Positions 36,173 through 48,539 of a DNA stretch of 64,000 nucleotides are shown piece by piece. This DNA is from Ceratodon purpureus. Lineage: Eukaryota; Streptophyta; Bryopsida; Pseudoditrichales; Ditrichaceae. Below the pieces are notes generated by a model. The model saw only the letters and a list, made by a program, of their open reading frames with translations, was not told the DNA's origin and searched no databases. The position numbers and the translations under genes are program-made. The DNA is taken from NCBI GenBank assembly GCA_014871385.1, contig CM026430.1, positions 17,144,433-17,208,432 of the forward strand, in the 5' to 3' direction. Within the stretch, counting starts at the first letter, position 1. Each line of letters begins with the position of its first letter.

Positions 36173-37090
36173 CTTCTAAAAATCTATGAAAGCCAAAATT
36201 AGTTTTTGCAATTTCGGGCAGCCAAGATGAAGGGGTTAAAATTAATATTTTTTCCTAAGATTTTTACTGGATGCTCCCTACATTGCAAAGTGTATGTAGT
36301 AAAATTTTCAAAGCCAAATTCCAATTTTAAGACCTTCATCTAGAAATTTTAGGTTTCAAGTCCAAAATGGGCAGCTTAAAATTAGGCTTTTTAAAAAAAA
36401 CAATTCTTGAAATATGTTCATAACCAAATCACCACTCAAATTCCAAAGAGACCCAAGTCAAAAAATATACCAATTTTACAAGGGCAGCCTCCAAAAATTA
36501 CAAAGACAAGCTTCAAATTTTTGAATTGTTTCTTTCAAAATTTGTCAAAATTTGAGATTTTGAAATTTTTAAAAAATAATTTTGCACAAAAAGAAATTTT
36601 TTATAAAGGTACCTAACCACCGTTTGGATTTTTCTAAAACCAAGTATACGTAGCGTCATACATGTCCTATTATATCAAGGTTTTTAGACCTGTTTTTAGA
36701 CAACAATTTTTATGAAGGTCCTAAAAAAGGAATGAGTCTCTAAATTTTTTCACGGAGGTACCTAACTTGATTACCTACATGGAAAAAAATATGAACAAAA
36801 TTTTTGGGGTAAAAATCTTCAACTCTCCCTTTGCACCATTTTGACTTTGTCATTCAAGCAATGCCCAAATAAAGTTTTGCTGCAACTTTGAATGTTATAA
36901 TTTCTAAGATGGTAAACATCCAACGGCTGAAAATTTTATCAGTATGTCTAAAGAAGATAAAGTACAAGATATTAGGGTTAGATGTCTTTAAAAAGCAACT
37001 GTTTTTGGTCCAAATTGTTGTTCTCACAAGGTGGTAAAAAATGGCTGTTTTGGGTTTTGAAACCTCCAAAACCGGCTCAACTTTTAGGGA
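36173..37090 (-). mobile_element. TTAA-type element, family C copy 1
   Basis: Flanked by TTAA at 36169-36172 and 37091-37094. It is the reverse-complement relative of 57720-58650: both share blocks such as aatttcgggcagcc, gacttgaaacctaaaat (as reverse) and ttctagatgaagg. Length 918. Termini are mutated from the CCCCTAA type (CTTCTAA on one side). No intact protein. Confidence 0.7.
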
Positions 37091-37094
37091 TTAA

Positions 37095-38240
37095 TTATTT
37101 AAAGACTTATTTTAGCATGAGTTCTCACTTTTCAACTCATAGAATAATAAATTCTCTTCATATATCATCCAAATTGTTGAAAAATGTATCAAAAGATGTG
37201 CAAGATGAACATGGTAATTCATTTTCAAATACCTTATAAGATTTCAAATCCATTGTGACAATGTAGCGTCCTCTTCAAAGATGATGTAAAGGATTCTTTT
37301 AATTACCATATAGACTTTAGTTGCTCAACAAACATTTGATCTACTAGGCTAATTCATTTTTTAAAGTTTAAAATTGTTTACACACAAATATGTGAGCATC
37401 ATCACATTGACACTTTCTAATCTATGTATTAATAAATGAGATGACATTTTATTATAGAGCAAATATAATTTTCATTAAATCAATAATCAATCAATAGAAT
37501 CAACTTTTTGGTATAATATATAATCAATATCAAATTCTTTAATTGTACTCCTATTTTTGGTGATGAAATCAAGTTACTTGAAAGTGTTAGAATTCATTGT
37601 ATGAACTTATTATGTCATTATTTTAAATTTAAATTTCACCCAATTATTTATAATATAATACTAGGTACGATGAGAATTATATACATTTTGTTTTTAACAT
37701 TAACTTTTCATTTGTAATGTGTTTATACAAAATTGTTAAGGGAGCGTATGGAAAAAATATACTAATATTTTTTTCAAAATAGATAGAATAAATTTGGTTT
37801 TAAAAAAGAAACAACTATTTAATCTTTGAAGAACTAATGTCCATGCCTCCAAAAACTACTACTTGGGTCGTTTCGAGGATGCTCTGTTTTTTTGGACATT
37901 GCAAAAAATTAATGTGACAAATATTTTAGTGATTGAAGTGAAAATTGTAGAGTAAATTAAAATTACATGAATGTGTCGTGCATTGCAATTGTGTGTGGTA
38001 TAGATTTATTAGTATGGATTAAAGTATCTTGAATTTAATGTAGTGATCTCTATAAGTCTCACAAAGCTTGGCAACCGACAAAGGTAAGGTGACGGTCATC
38101 ATAGAAACCAACTTCAACCCACTTCAACCCAGCTTGACAAATCCTTTTGAACAGAAAAAACCAACTTCAATCACCACAACAACGAGAGTATATGTGACCA
38201 CAAAGTTACCAACCAACAAAGCCGAAAGAAAGAAAGCCTT
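37095..38240. other. AT-rich spacer upstream of the PP1 gene
   Basis: Stops in all frames and no recognisable element up to about 38060. Composition then rises toward the GC-rich PP1 leader. Confidence 0.4.
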
Positions 38241-40558
38241 TCAAACACTAACGGCGGTGACGTGGCATCCACTGACATCCGTCGACGAACGTCGTGGAAT
38301 CCACGAAATCAGCAAGAGATGCGAGATGCAAGGACCAGAAGCCGGACCCCGTAACCGGGCATATGTACAGCGGGTGGACAGGGCGCGAAATCAAGGCGAG
38401 GGCGGAGATGGAGAGGGCGTGGATGCAGGCACAAGTGGTGGATTTGGGGGGGCGGGGGCGGGGGGAGGCCCAGAGCGCGAGGGAGGGAGGGAGGGAGGGC
38501 CAGAGTGAAGCGAGCGACACACCGCAAGGTTTGTTTTGCTGTTTCGGTGTTTGGTCCCTTCTGTTTTTTTTCCTCTCGTGGTTCCTCTCGCCGCGCGTGA
38601 GATCACAGAGCAATCGTCGTCGCCGGTGCGCGCCTCTTGGAACCGTGTCGATGCGCGCATTCCAATCGCTGTCTGTCTCTCCGCGCCCTGGCCAATTTTC
38701 TCGGGCGGCCGTAAGCCGGTGTGGCGCCGGGGGCGTACCCTAGAACTTTGTAAGTGTGGCCTTCCACCTCGTCTTGTCGGAAGCCCCTCCCCCCCCCCCC
38801 CCCCTCTCCTCTCTCTCTCATGGAGGCGCTCTTCTAGTGAAGTCTCTCTCTCCCCCTCATGTTTTTCTTTGCTGGCGGCGCGTCCGTTTTGGCTTTCCGC
38901 GGCAGGCGCCTCCCATGGTTGAGATCGCTGTTCTTTCGTGAGACGGACGCCTTTTGCGAGTTGGATGTGCTTGAATGTATAATTTTGAGGCTGCTGCTGC
39001 TGCTACTGCTTCCGCTGCTGCTGTGAGTGAGGATTAGGGATGTGTGTGGTGGTTGTGGTGGTGAGGGTGGTGATGTCTGGGGCTGTCTAGTGGTCGGCAG
39101 CGGGGGAGGAGTCCATGGTTTGCGATCTTGCATCTTAGGGATGGTGGGGTTGTGGATGAGTTTCGTCGGTTAGCGATCTTCGGAATTTGAAGGGGTTGAA
39201 TCCGTTCGTTTGGTTGTTGATGGTGTAGTAATGTTTGGTTAGGAGAACGAGGATGTATAGATGCATAGTGGAGTGGCGCTTTTGTTGACCTCGTCAAGCT
39301 ATGTCGCGTCATGGTTCTGCACTATGAGCGCATGCAATCTATGACCCGTTCCCTCTCGATGTCGGAGGCCAGGACTTTGTTAGCCCTTCATGGTGGAAGG
39401 GGTTTCATTTTCACTTTGTACCTGAGAGTATCGTCAGCCATTTAGAGGATCTCGTGCTTTTGTTGAGAGGCGCCGTTGTGGCCGGGTGCTGTTGTTTGGT
39501 CTTAGGTTTGTGAGGAGCAACTTCCCATTCTTTTTGTAAAGAACGGCCATTGTCCTTTTGAGGCTCGTTAACCCTAACTGCCGAAGGATTTTGCTAACTA
39601 CGAAATAGTTTTTCGTTGACAAAGTATGTGTCTCTACTGTACTTGGTCTGATGTTGTTTTAGCCTCCTTCTTACCACCGTGAGTTTGGTATTCGTCTCCT
39701 GGGAAGAATATCTGAATTTTCACGCTGTCCTGCACCCTAACTGCTCCGCAAGCATTTGCTTGTCTTCGATGCGGCCGGTCTTTGGTTTCATTGTGTCGTT
39801 GGCGGCCGCTGTTTGGTAGGGTTTCTTTTGGTCTGGGTTCTCATCCTTGTGTCCTTCTAGTGTTGATCACTATGGGATGCGCCTTTTAGACCTCTTCGTA
39901 GCGCATCAGCCTTTGTCTGGTGCATCACCCTTTTTTTTCCCTCGGAGGGGACAGCTTACATGGTCCATGCCTCAACCGTGTCAGGCTCTTTAGTCCTTTT
40001 TATTTGTACTCGTATCTTAAGAGTGGCAATTGTTTCAAACCCTAACATTATCATTCCTGGGGATGACTGTTGCGAACATTCACTAATATGTTTGTTTACC
40101 GTCTGATTTCCTTCCGGCTTGGATGTCTTCCTGAATTAGTTGATCGAGTGCAATATTATTCTCGAGTTAGTCGAATTCTGTGATGATACTCTGGCAGCTT
40201 CTGTTGTTGATAGTTGTGGAGGTCTGACAGCCGGAGGCAACTCGGATCATATTGTCGTCGTAACATTTGTTTAATAGGCGTCCTTTTCTAATGTTGGTGA
40301 ATATCAGCAGCCTTGTCGTCAGTAGTAGCGCTGTTCGCATTTAAACACTAAACCAATAGTCCTTTTTGTATTCACGACCTGGTAAACAGGAGGGTTGTTA
40401 ATTCTGCCAGTAGACTCTGGACGCGTGTCCGAATTTGTTTATGAACGGTGTCTATTGTGTTGTGCAGGATCTATCGCATTAGTAGCAACGAAGAGAAACG
40501 GAGGTGAAGGTGGAGAAGAGAAGGTCCCTAAAGGTGGGGAGAAGTGTGAGGGAGGGGA
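38240..40558 (+). promoter_or_regulatory. GC-rich promoter and 5' leader of the PP1 gene
   Basis: GC content jumps at about 38240, with GGGA repeats near 38455-38500, a long C run at about 38789-38806, and CT-rich patches, as in the promoter and first exon of a constitutive plant gene. A leader intron is likely: a donor such as tttgtaagtg near 38750 and an acceptor gtgttgtgcag before about 40468 frame a T-rich 1.7-kb stretch. The coding start follows at 40559. Open frames in this stretch (for example 38068-38508) are composition artefacts. Confidence 0.5.
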
Positions 40559-42156
40559 ATGGACAGCGCGGTGTTAGATGATATCATAGCACGGCTGCTC
40601 GAGGTGCGGACGGGGCGGCCGGGCAAGCAAGTGCAGCTCTCGGAGGCTGAAATTCGTCAGCTCTGTGTTGCGTCTAAGGACATATTTTTGTCCCAGCCCA
40701 ATCTTCTTGAGCTTGAAGCCCCAATCAAGATCTGCGGTATGCTCTTAATATTTTTTGTACTCTTTAATGCCGCAAATTTAGCGGCGAGTGGGTTTCACTA
40801 TACATTGTAATGCGTGGTAGATGACAGTCAAATATCGCTTTCTTTATTAGCACTAGTTGGCAGTTTTATTTTGTTGTCAACTCCTGCACTTGCTTGTGCA
40901 GATGTTGGTTTGGTCATCAATTCATCTTGAAGGAATTGAAACCTCTCAGAAATTGCATTTTTTTGGGTTTTTGTGTATGTTGGTGTATCTGCGTGCGTGC
41001 GTGCGAGTGTTTGGTTTATAAAATAAAAATAGAAGGCAATAATGTTTGTTGCGACTGATAAATGCCGATCTGATGCTGCAGGTGACATCCATGGGCAGTA
41101 TTCTGACCTCTTGAGGTTGTTTGAATATGGTGGCTTTCCACCTGAGGCAAATTACTTGTTTTTAGGGGACTATGTGGACAGAGGAAAGCAGAGTCTAGAA
41201 ACCATCTGCCTCCTCTTGGCTTATAAGATCAAGTACCCGGAGAACTTCTTTTTGCTAAGAGGTAACCATGAATGTGCATCAATCAATCGAATATACGGCT
41301 TCTACGATGAATGTAAACGTCGTTTTAACATTCGATTGTGGAAGACGTTTACGGATTGTTTCAACTGCTTGCCCGTGGCTGCGCTGATCGATGAGAAGAT
41401 TCTTTGCATGCATGGAGGCCTTTCCCCAGACCTCAAGAACTTGGACCAGATAAAGAAGATTGCACGGCCAACAGACGTCCCTGATGCAGGCTTGTTGTGT
41501 GACCTTTTATGGGCTGATCCTGACAAGGATGTGGCAGGCTGGGGAGATAACGATCGAGGAGTCTCGTTCACATTTGGACCTTCTACCGTCTCAGAGTTCC
41601 TACAAAAACACGACTTGGATCTCATTTGTCGGGCTCATCAAGTACTTGTTTAACTCTCTATTCTGTAGCCTTACAACCAATAATCGGACATGCATGAATA
41701 CTGTTTGTATTTTATTGTATCTTTTCAAAAGGGACTTGTTTTGTATTTTATTGTATCTTTTCAAAAGGGACTTGTATATTTGTAGACTTTAGTTAAGAAT
41801 CATTTTACGACTTTCTCCGATCTGACAAACTTGCCATGTGAATTGTACAGAATCTCTCCGCCCATCTTACTTTGGGTTATTCTTATTTTGTACTGATGTG
41901 CTTGGGTTGTCAAATACAGGTAGTGGAGGATGGCTATGAGTTTTTTGCCAAGCGCCAGCTGGTCACTATTTTCTCTGCACCAAATTATTGTGGTGAATTT
42001 GATAATGCGGGTGCAATGATGAGTGTGGATGATACCCTCATGTGCTCGTTTCAGATTCTTAAACCAGCAGAAAAGAAACAAAAATTTGTCTCGTATGGCA
42101 ACAATGCGTCACGACCTGGAACTCCTCCTCGTGCAGTCAAGGTCAGCAGATTTTGA
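40559..42156 (+). CDS. PP1: Serine/threonine protein phosphatase PP1 catalytic subunit (TOPP type)
   Basis: Three exons join in phase: 40559-40736, 41082-41641 and 41920-42156, giving 324 residues, the normal PP1 length. All metal-binding and catalytic signatures of the PPP family are intact: GDIHGQY (residue ~60), GDYVDRG (~90), RGNHE (~120), [10 protein letters not shown] (~170) and [13 protein letters not shown] in the last exon. [12 protein letters not shown] and [13 protein letters not shown] N-terminal sequence (here [12 protein letters not shown]) are typical of plant type-one phosphatases. It dephosphorylates Ser/Thr on many substrates; specificity comes from regulatory partners. Introns are GT-AG: CG/gtatgc, CAA/gtactt. 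The C-terminal tail ([15 protein letters not shown]) keeps the TPPR phosphorylation-type motif. This looks like a functional gene. Confidence 0.97.
41704..41775. repeat. 36-bp tandem duplication in PP1 intron 2
   Basis: The sequence gtattttattgtatctttt followed by caaaagggacttg occurs twice, at 41707 and 41743, nearly identical. It lies inside the intron and leaves splice sites untouched. Confidence 0.85.
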
Positions 42157-44518
42157 AGCATGAAATCGTGGCTTGGCAGACTCACTTATTGTTACGTATA
42201 TCTTCATACTATAATTATGCAAAGTCTACAAGGTATACTATACATAGAGATATCATCTGGTATGAATGCCTTTGGTTGTGCATTCATTGACTTTACGTAA
42301 GACTCTGAGATTTGTGTTTCTGGTGAGGGGGCCAGGGATAATGCCAGATGCTGTTCATGAGCGAGAGAAACAAAGTTATTATCAGTAAGCACCTTTGAAG
42401 CTGAAGCCTCATCCTCTTGAGGCTCTATTGAGGGATGGCAGCGAGTTTGGACTTGCTCTTTGTAACAGCCTTATCAAGTGGGGAACCTAAACAGTTCGCT
42501 ATGGAGCTGGAGTTTGTGGCCAGCAGGAAGTTGAGCATGATCTCAGAGACACATACGCATATGTATGCATGCAATGCACACAAACATAGTAGCTGTAGTT
42601 ATTTTGGAAGCTGGAGTGGTGTCCTTGGGAGGGCGGTGGCGCACATCTCCTAGCTCTGTACACTTGCTAAAGCAAGACGTTTGCTAGGGTGGGATTGGTG
42701 ATGTGGGGGTGTGAAATGTCTGTATGTGGTGGTCTGCAGCAGAGCAATTATGCCAATCGTAGTTTATGTACATTAGGGAGCGTGAGCACCCAGTTTCAAG
42801 TCACTTCACCTCATTTCCACTTCAGTCAAGCCTTTTGCTTCAACTTGTCTTGCAGTCAGTAATCTGCTCGACTGGAGTGTCTGTATTGTTGTGGATGAAT
42901 CTGCTTCTTTTATCATGCTCTATCTGATCATCTATTTTTTGGTTCCAAATATCTTCAAGTCTACTCTCATGTCTGATGCTTATTATGGCACTAATACCTC
43001 CTGTTTGTACTCGTTAAAATTTATCAGAGATTAATTCCTCTAAGATTATTTCTTCCGCGATTAAATCTTCTAGTTGCGTAGTCTTCAAACTTGTTGCATC
43101 ATTTAGCTAATCAACATTTTTAATATTCAGGCTGTTTTTGTCGGCTTCATTATTGCTTACAATATATTCGTCTGTTGGGCCCTGCTCTTTAGGATAGGCC
43201 TATTCTATCGTTCTAAATCGGGTAAGAATACATCCATTCGTATCCTGTTTTACTTACTCAAAATGTCATGTGTGCTTTATGGACTATAAAATCTTCATTT
43301 GAGATTTTGGAGTGCCAATCTGTAGATGTTTTTCCAATACTGCCACTCCTTTCTATGGCCGTATGGCTAGCATGGAACATTTGGGACTAGGAAGCGATTC
43401 ATCACGAATCTACCTGTCATGAATTACTTAGATCAAAGGGTGGAATCTACCTACTACTGATGACTTGGCTGTCCCAGCTCAAAGTTTTACTCAAAATTTT
43501 ACTCAAATTTTCTGAAAGGTGTCAGTATGACTGCGATTTGTGCCTTCCTTAGCACCATAGCTTAGAATATTTGATTGTGATTTCTGCCCATGCATGATGC
43601 ATGACTCAGCTGATAGAAAAAAAGACATGAACATGAATATCACACATGCATTATGTTTCCTGGAAATCAATGTCGCTGAGCTTTTAAGGGTAAGCCTGCT
43701 CTTCATGACCTACACAAATCTAAAGGAGGGCGGACAAGATGCCTTCAATGTTTTCCCCGATATTCTTTTATAATTTTTGAAAACATTTATTCAGTTTTAA
43801 AAAATCTAAAGCTTACAATTTATTTTTGTCAATGGTGATTTTTCTACATGTTTTTCACTCCTTAATTTTATGAGTATTTTAAAGGCCACTTTTTGTGACT
43901 TCAATTCTAATTAGAATTTTTAGGATTTTTGTGTGAACCACTTCAATATGAAATAAAGCATAGAAAATTTACTTATCATCCTTTTTCTTTGAATTTTGTA
44001 TAATTTTAGAATATTTTTTTGTAGATTGGATGAATGCAATCTAGGAGATATTTGCTACTTTTTGATAGGCAATTATTTAAAATTTGGATACTAGCAACAT
44101 AAAGGCTTTTGTTTGTAAAACCATCAAAAGATTTGGATTTTTCTATAATAATATTTGAAATTAGAGTTGATCTAAACATGCAAATGTTTGATAAAACCAT
44201 GTGTTCATTCCAAAGTCCTAAAAATCTCCCAATACCATGAACATAGTGTTTTTGGAGAGTTTTTATATGAATACTATTTCTTTCTAAGATCCTAGGTACA
44301 GTTTTTAATGTTGTATGAATAATTTTTATTATTCTTCCACAATTTTTATTTCTAATTTATATTTTTATTTTTTAAAATTTTTTTTGTCTTGGTAAATTTT
44401 GATTCTTCCTTTGAACTTTAATGCTTGCAGCTTACAAATTTCTCATCATCTTTCTTTAGATTTTTTTTTTGTGTAGTTTCTTTTACTCGATTCTTCTGTT
44501 TTGGCAGTAAACTCAAAA
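42157..44518. other. PP1 3' UTR and downstream intergenic DNA
   Basis: The first several hundred bases are mixed composition, likely 3' UTR and flank. From about 43,730 the DNA is AT-rich. No gene is visible. Confidence 0.5.
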
Positions 44519-44522
44519 TTAA

Positions 44523-45267
44523 CCCCTAAACGCCTAAACGACCAAAAACTGGTCGTTTTCATTTTTCCAAGTTCCATAATTGTCATCCAAATGACAAATT
44601 TTCATCCATTTTTTTTTCACGTGGTAAAGTTGAGAAATCTATCTAACCTCATTAACAAAATCTCAAAATAATAATTTCATGAATTTTGGTGCCTCCTTAA
44701 AGTCAAAAAGATCAATACCGTGTGTGTATTCAAAAATTCCTTGATACAGACAGTTAAAACACAATTTTGACTATCGGGATGATCTTTTTTGCAGTTGAGG
44801 TAAACTAATGAAATGTAGTTTGGAAAATCTTTTTTCCAGTCCAATTTAAAATTTTGAAAAATACCTAAAATTGAGTGATTTATAGCTGGTATAAGATGAA
44901 GGGGTATAACCGTGGCTACTTCTTGATTTTCCACGGTTTTAGGTTTTTTCATCATATTTTTGAATTAAAACATAATTTTTGAGCACGGTAACTGATATAA
45001 GGTTCTTGGCTGTCATATTCATCTATGGTAAATATTTCATAAATTTTTAGTATAACCTATATTTGATATAAATTTTCTTTATTTTCTTTATTTAAAAATT
45101 TATATTAATTACATTTTGAAACATTTAATTTTGATAACATTATTTCTTGTAGATAACACGTGTATCTAGCTAAGAAAAGTTTAAAATTCATATTTTATTA
45201 TAGTAGAAAAATAGAGCATCCAAAGTCAAAGTCTATTTCCGTGGTCATAGGCTTAGGCATTTGGGGG
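44523..45267 (+). mobile_element. TTAA-type element, family B copy 1
   Basis: Flanked by TTAA at 44519-44522 and 45268-45271. The left end is CCCCTAAACGCCTAAACG; the right end in reverse is CCCCCAAATGCCTAAGCC, so the termini are imperfect inverted repeats. Length 745. A reverse-complement copy lies at 58842-59594 and is nearly identical. Both copies keep a 92-codon frame (here minus strand 44955-44677, starting MMKKPKTVENQEV), unrecognised. Confidence 0.8.
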
Positions 45268-45616
45268 TTAAGTGTTGTTTTTTATTTTAATTCTTTTTCC
45301 TTCGTATTATGTATTTTATGGTTTTTTATTCTTGGTTTATAGTTCGCGTCATTGTTTTTAATTTTTTTGTCTTATTTTTTAGGTGCAAAGGTTTGTACTG
45401 CCATATATGATAGTATATACCAAGGAAGTTAAAGAAGTGGATATCAAATTTGTTGTGTTAGCAAATTTTGTATTTAATTTCATATACAACTTTCAAATTT
45501 CTGTGGGAAGAATTTCTGATGCCTATGAATTTTTTAGTGGTATGTAGCAAGGTCTAATCCACCCATGAGGTTGTCATGAAGCTCATGGATGGGTTGGAAG
45601 GGAGAGGCACTACCTT

Positions 45617-45985
45617 ATAATGGACAATTAATTTTGTTTTTCACCATTATTGTGAAATTGGTCAAAAATCTATTTACGCTACATGTACAATGTGCCACAA
45701 TCAGTTTATGTTTTTTTTTTCATGCTTTAAGAGTCATGGTTCTTTTATGTGCAATTTCTTATACTTTGTTTTTTCTTACTTTTTCCTTCTACCTTATTCC
45801 ATCCATTTAATTTTAAAAAAAAATCTTATTTTCACCAAACATTTCCTTCAATATCTTCTCTTTATGTTTTGTAGAGAATGGTTTTTAGCTCATGTTTCTT
45901 AGGGAATTTTAATGTGGACAACATTTTATTGCAATTTTTATGGTGTGCTCAAATAGAATTGAGCATCTTAAGATGTTGGTAGATG
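45617..45985 (+). repeat. 370-bp dispersed repeat, copy 1
   Basis: From ataatggacaattaatttt to agatgttggtagatgtggca the sequence matches 62229-62605 in the same orientation almost base for base; T-run length is the main difference. No terminal repeats or target duplication could be seen. The superfamily is unknown. Confidence 0.85.
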
Positions 45986-46189
45986 TGGCAACATAGAAGA
46001 GAATAGAGCAAGGTCACCTCAAGTAACAGATGTATATATTTTGGGGCATTGTTCTATGGTGTAGAAGGACAAATGTAATGTGCTATTACCATCCACTCAA
46101 ACTGTGCCAATAAAGCTTCTAGATGTAGCAATTCCAAGGGTACATCAAAGAATAGATTATGTGAAGTATAAATTCGTGGCATAAAATAA

Positions 46190-46850
46190 ATGGTATTTGA
46201 AGAAATGCTTAGGCTTACACGATTACATTTTATTTAGTGTAAATTAAGAGCATAAATTTGTAATATCTAATGATTTGATAAGAGCTGAGACTTGGTAATA
46301 TCTATTGACTTGATATGAGCATAGTGACTTGATATGAGTTGAGACTTGATAGTTTCTAGAGAAATGACCAGGCTTATATGATTGCATAATATCTAATGTA
46401 AATTAAAATCACAGAATTGATAGTATATGGAGAGATTATGCTCACGCTCACATGATTGCATTTTATCTAGAGTAAACTCAAAGTAGAGACCTTGTAATAT
46501 CTAGTGACATGATATTTGGAGAAATTATGCTCAGGCTCACATGATTGCATTTTATCTAGAGTAAACAAAGAGTACAGACTTAGTAATATCTAGTGACATG
46601 ATAGGTGTTGAGACTCAAAAGTATCTAATGACTTGATAGTTTTTGAAGAATGCTCAGGTTCACATGATGGCATCCTATCTAGTGTAGATCAAGAGTACAG
46701 ACGTAGCAGTACCTAGAAACTCATATGACTGCATAATATCTAGTGTTGACTAAAAGCTCAGGCTTGACTAAAAGCTCAGGCTTGACTAAAAGCGCAGGTT
46801 TGATAGTACTGTATCTATAGAAATGCACATGCATACATAATTGCATAATT
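46190..46850. repeat. Irregular minisatellite
   Basis: The block cacatgattgcattttatctagagtaaa with cagacttagtaatatctagt recurs near 46217, 46377, 46450, 46537, 46652 and 46720 at uneven spacing (about 68-160 bases). It includes three copies of an 18-bp ctcaggcttgactaaaag unit at 46745-46800. A related block occurs at about 56380-56480. Confidence 0.7.
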
Positions 46851-46854
46851 TTAT

Positions 46855-47945
46855 TTTTTTTGAGGCAAATAAATGAACTTCATTGTAGAAAGAAAAGTAC
46901 AACCCTCATCGGATTTTCATCTAGGGCATAAAGTAACGATAACTTGGCAGAAAGTAACAGTAACTTGAGAATCAGTTAGGGATAACTCCACCTGGCGGGA
47001 TCAGTGTCCATCTAAGAGTAAGATCTGTCCGACATTCCAAAATGTTTCTAATCAACCACCTAGAATAAAAAACTTTCAATAAGTCTTGGATAATCTCTTC
47101 AGCTTCTGTCCTTGAAATGGCTTTGAGGGTCTTCTTCCAAGCTATACGCCCCTAGTCAAGAAGAGAGTCCCAAATAAACTGTCTGATTTGTTGGGTAGGC
47201 CAACAGTCATTCTCAAAGATTTTACTATAATTTCCTACTTTTCCATATACACCAGAGAGCTACCTCCCTAAGTAGAGACCAGATTTTAAGTAGACCATGT
47301 TTCCTATATCTAACAGTTTCACTAAGCACACCTTGTCCAAAAGAGAACTTTTGTAGAGTTGACAAGTTATATCTGCCTCTCTGCAAAATATGCATGAGAT
47401 GGAAGCAGTAGTTCTATACCTCTTTTGCATTTTTACAGTCATAAAAACAATGTGTGTAGGCATACAAACAATGTGTGTAGGCATAAAAACAATGTGTGTA
47501 GGTTTCCACTGGCCTGTTAGGACAAATCATACAAGATTGATCTATGGCAGGGTTGAATTTACCTCTCCACGAATTTGTTGCCATTGCATGGTGCTAGATG
47601 GACTTCATAAAGGCAGCCTCCTTCTTGGATCTTCCACCCTTCCATACTTCTTTCCAATTGGGGGTGAATCTGACTGGGTCAACTTCTCTCCACTTCTCTT
47701 AGACTGGTTTGCTAAGAGAAGATTTATCTGTTAGTAATTGTCTACCTCTCCTTGAGCTATACATCATGAAGGGAGTACCACATGCCCATTTCCACAAGGC
47801 AAGATCAATGTCTGGTAACTTTCCTAGTCTACTAAAATAGACATAATATTCCTCTTAGATGCCTTAGGTTTGTCTATATGTTTTACTCTAACATGATGGA
47901 AGGGTCCCTGCCACTGTGCTAATCTTTTTAAAGAAGAATATTGCT
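46855..47945 (-). pseudogene. LINE non-LTR retrotransposon, 3' end of ORF2 (zf-RVT region), degraded
   Basis: The minus strand reads PNWKEVWKGGRSKKEAAF, then MKSI, stop, HHAMATNSWRGKFNP, DQSCMICPNRPVETYTHCFY and DCKNAKEV, the zinc-binding module at the end of plant LINE reverse transcriptases (HH..ATN.WR, C..CP, ET..HCFY.C). Later come LLREVALWCIWKSRKL and many stops. The 3' end is A-rich at about 46850. A short tandem duplication inside the HCFY box (47440-47500) repeats acaatgtgtgtaggcat three times. Inactive, 5'-truncated copy. Confidence 0.8.
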
Positions 47946-47948
47946 TAG

Positions 47949-48480
47949 GTTTTTTTTTTTTTTTTTTTTTTTTAAGCAAATGAAGAGAAATTCATTGCAA
48001 GAAAGAACCAATACAAACCCTCATCGGACAAGGCATCCAGGGTAGGGAGAGAGAATATTGCTCATGTTTATACAATAAGCATGATCTAGAGCCTACTGCA
48101 TAAATAGGTGTGACCACAGTGGGATTTCTCAGGCATGGGATGTTGGTAAAGGAACCTTGGTTCCAAATTGTGGATGTCCTTAAAATAAAAGTGGGGTCTT
48201 GACTAAAATCACTGTCAAAAGCTCCCACCTAGGCCCATAGTCTTAATTCAATCTCTAATGAACAAAAGACATGGCCTAATGAAGATTTTGTTTCACTTAC
48301 CAAGTTAGAGAGACAAGTTATTTCTTCAGGATTGAGACTGAACTCCATGCTAAGCTCTTGAGCAAATTTGGGGCGGCTTTGGGCATTATCCCATATGTCC
48401 TTCACCTGCTTCAATCCTTTGCTGTACAGTTTATTAGCTTGGACCTGGAATATGTTCAGTTGACCAGCTTTGTATCTAGT
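47949..48480 (-). pseudogene. Second LINE 3' end, degraded
   Basis: A T run at about 47950-47973 is the complement of a poly-A tail. Just inside it is the reverse of gcaatgaatttctcttcatt, also found in the plus-strand tail at 54050. The minus-strand frame includes LKQVKDIWDNAQSRPKF and LVSETKSSLGHVFCSLEIEL, with one stop before VGAFDSDFSQDP. I read it as a LINE ORF2 end by the shared tail; no reverse transcriptase motif remains. Confidence 0.55.
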
Positions 48481-48500
48481 GTCCCACCACTAGATATTGC

Positions 48501-48502
<2 letters not shown>

Positions 48503-48536
<34 letters not shown>
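48503..48536. repeat. TA microsatellite
   Basis: About 17 TA units, at the left edge of the split family A element. Similar runs occur at about 30630 and 52686. Confidence 0.9.
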
Positions 48537-48538
<2 letters not shown>

Positions 48539-48539
48539 C

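Noticed and set aside
35946..36234. Extra TTAA-type element between TTAACTCTCAAACGGGCC and ggggttaa
   Set aside because: The right boundary is internal to family C (its other copy has the same internal motif), so the pair is not convincing.
38068..38508. 146-codon open frame before PP1
   Set aside because: Gly/Glu/Arg-rich composition of the GC-rich leader, no domain, ends in GGGA repeats; not linked by splicing to PP1.
46190..46850. CRISPR-like array
   Set aside because: Repeats are degenerate, unevenly spaced and in plant nuclear DNA; it is a minisatellite.
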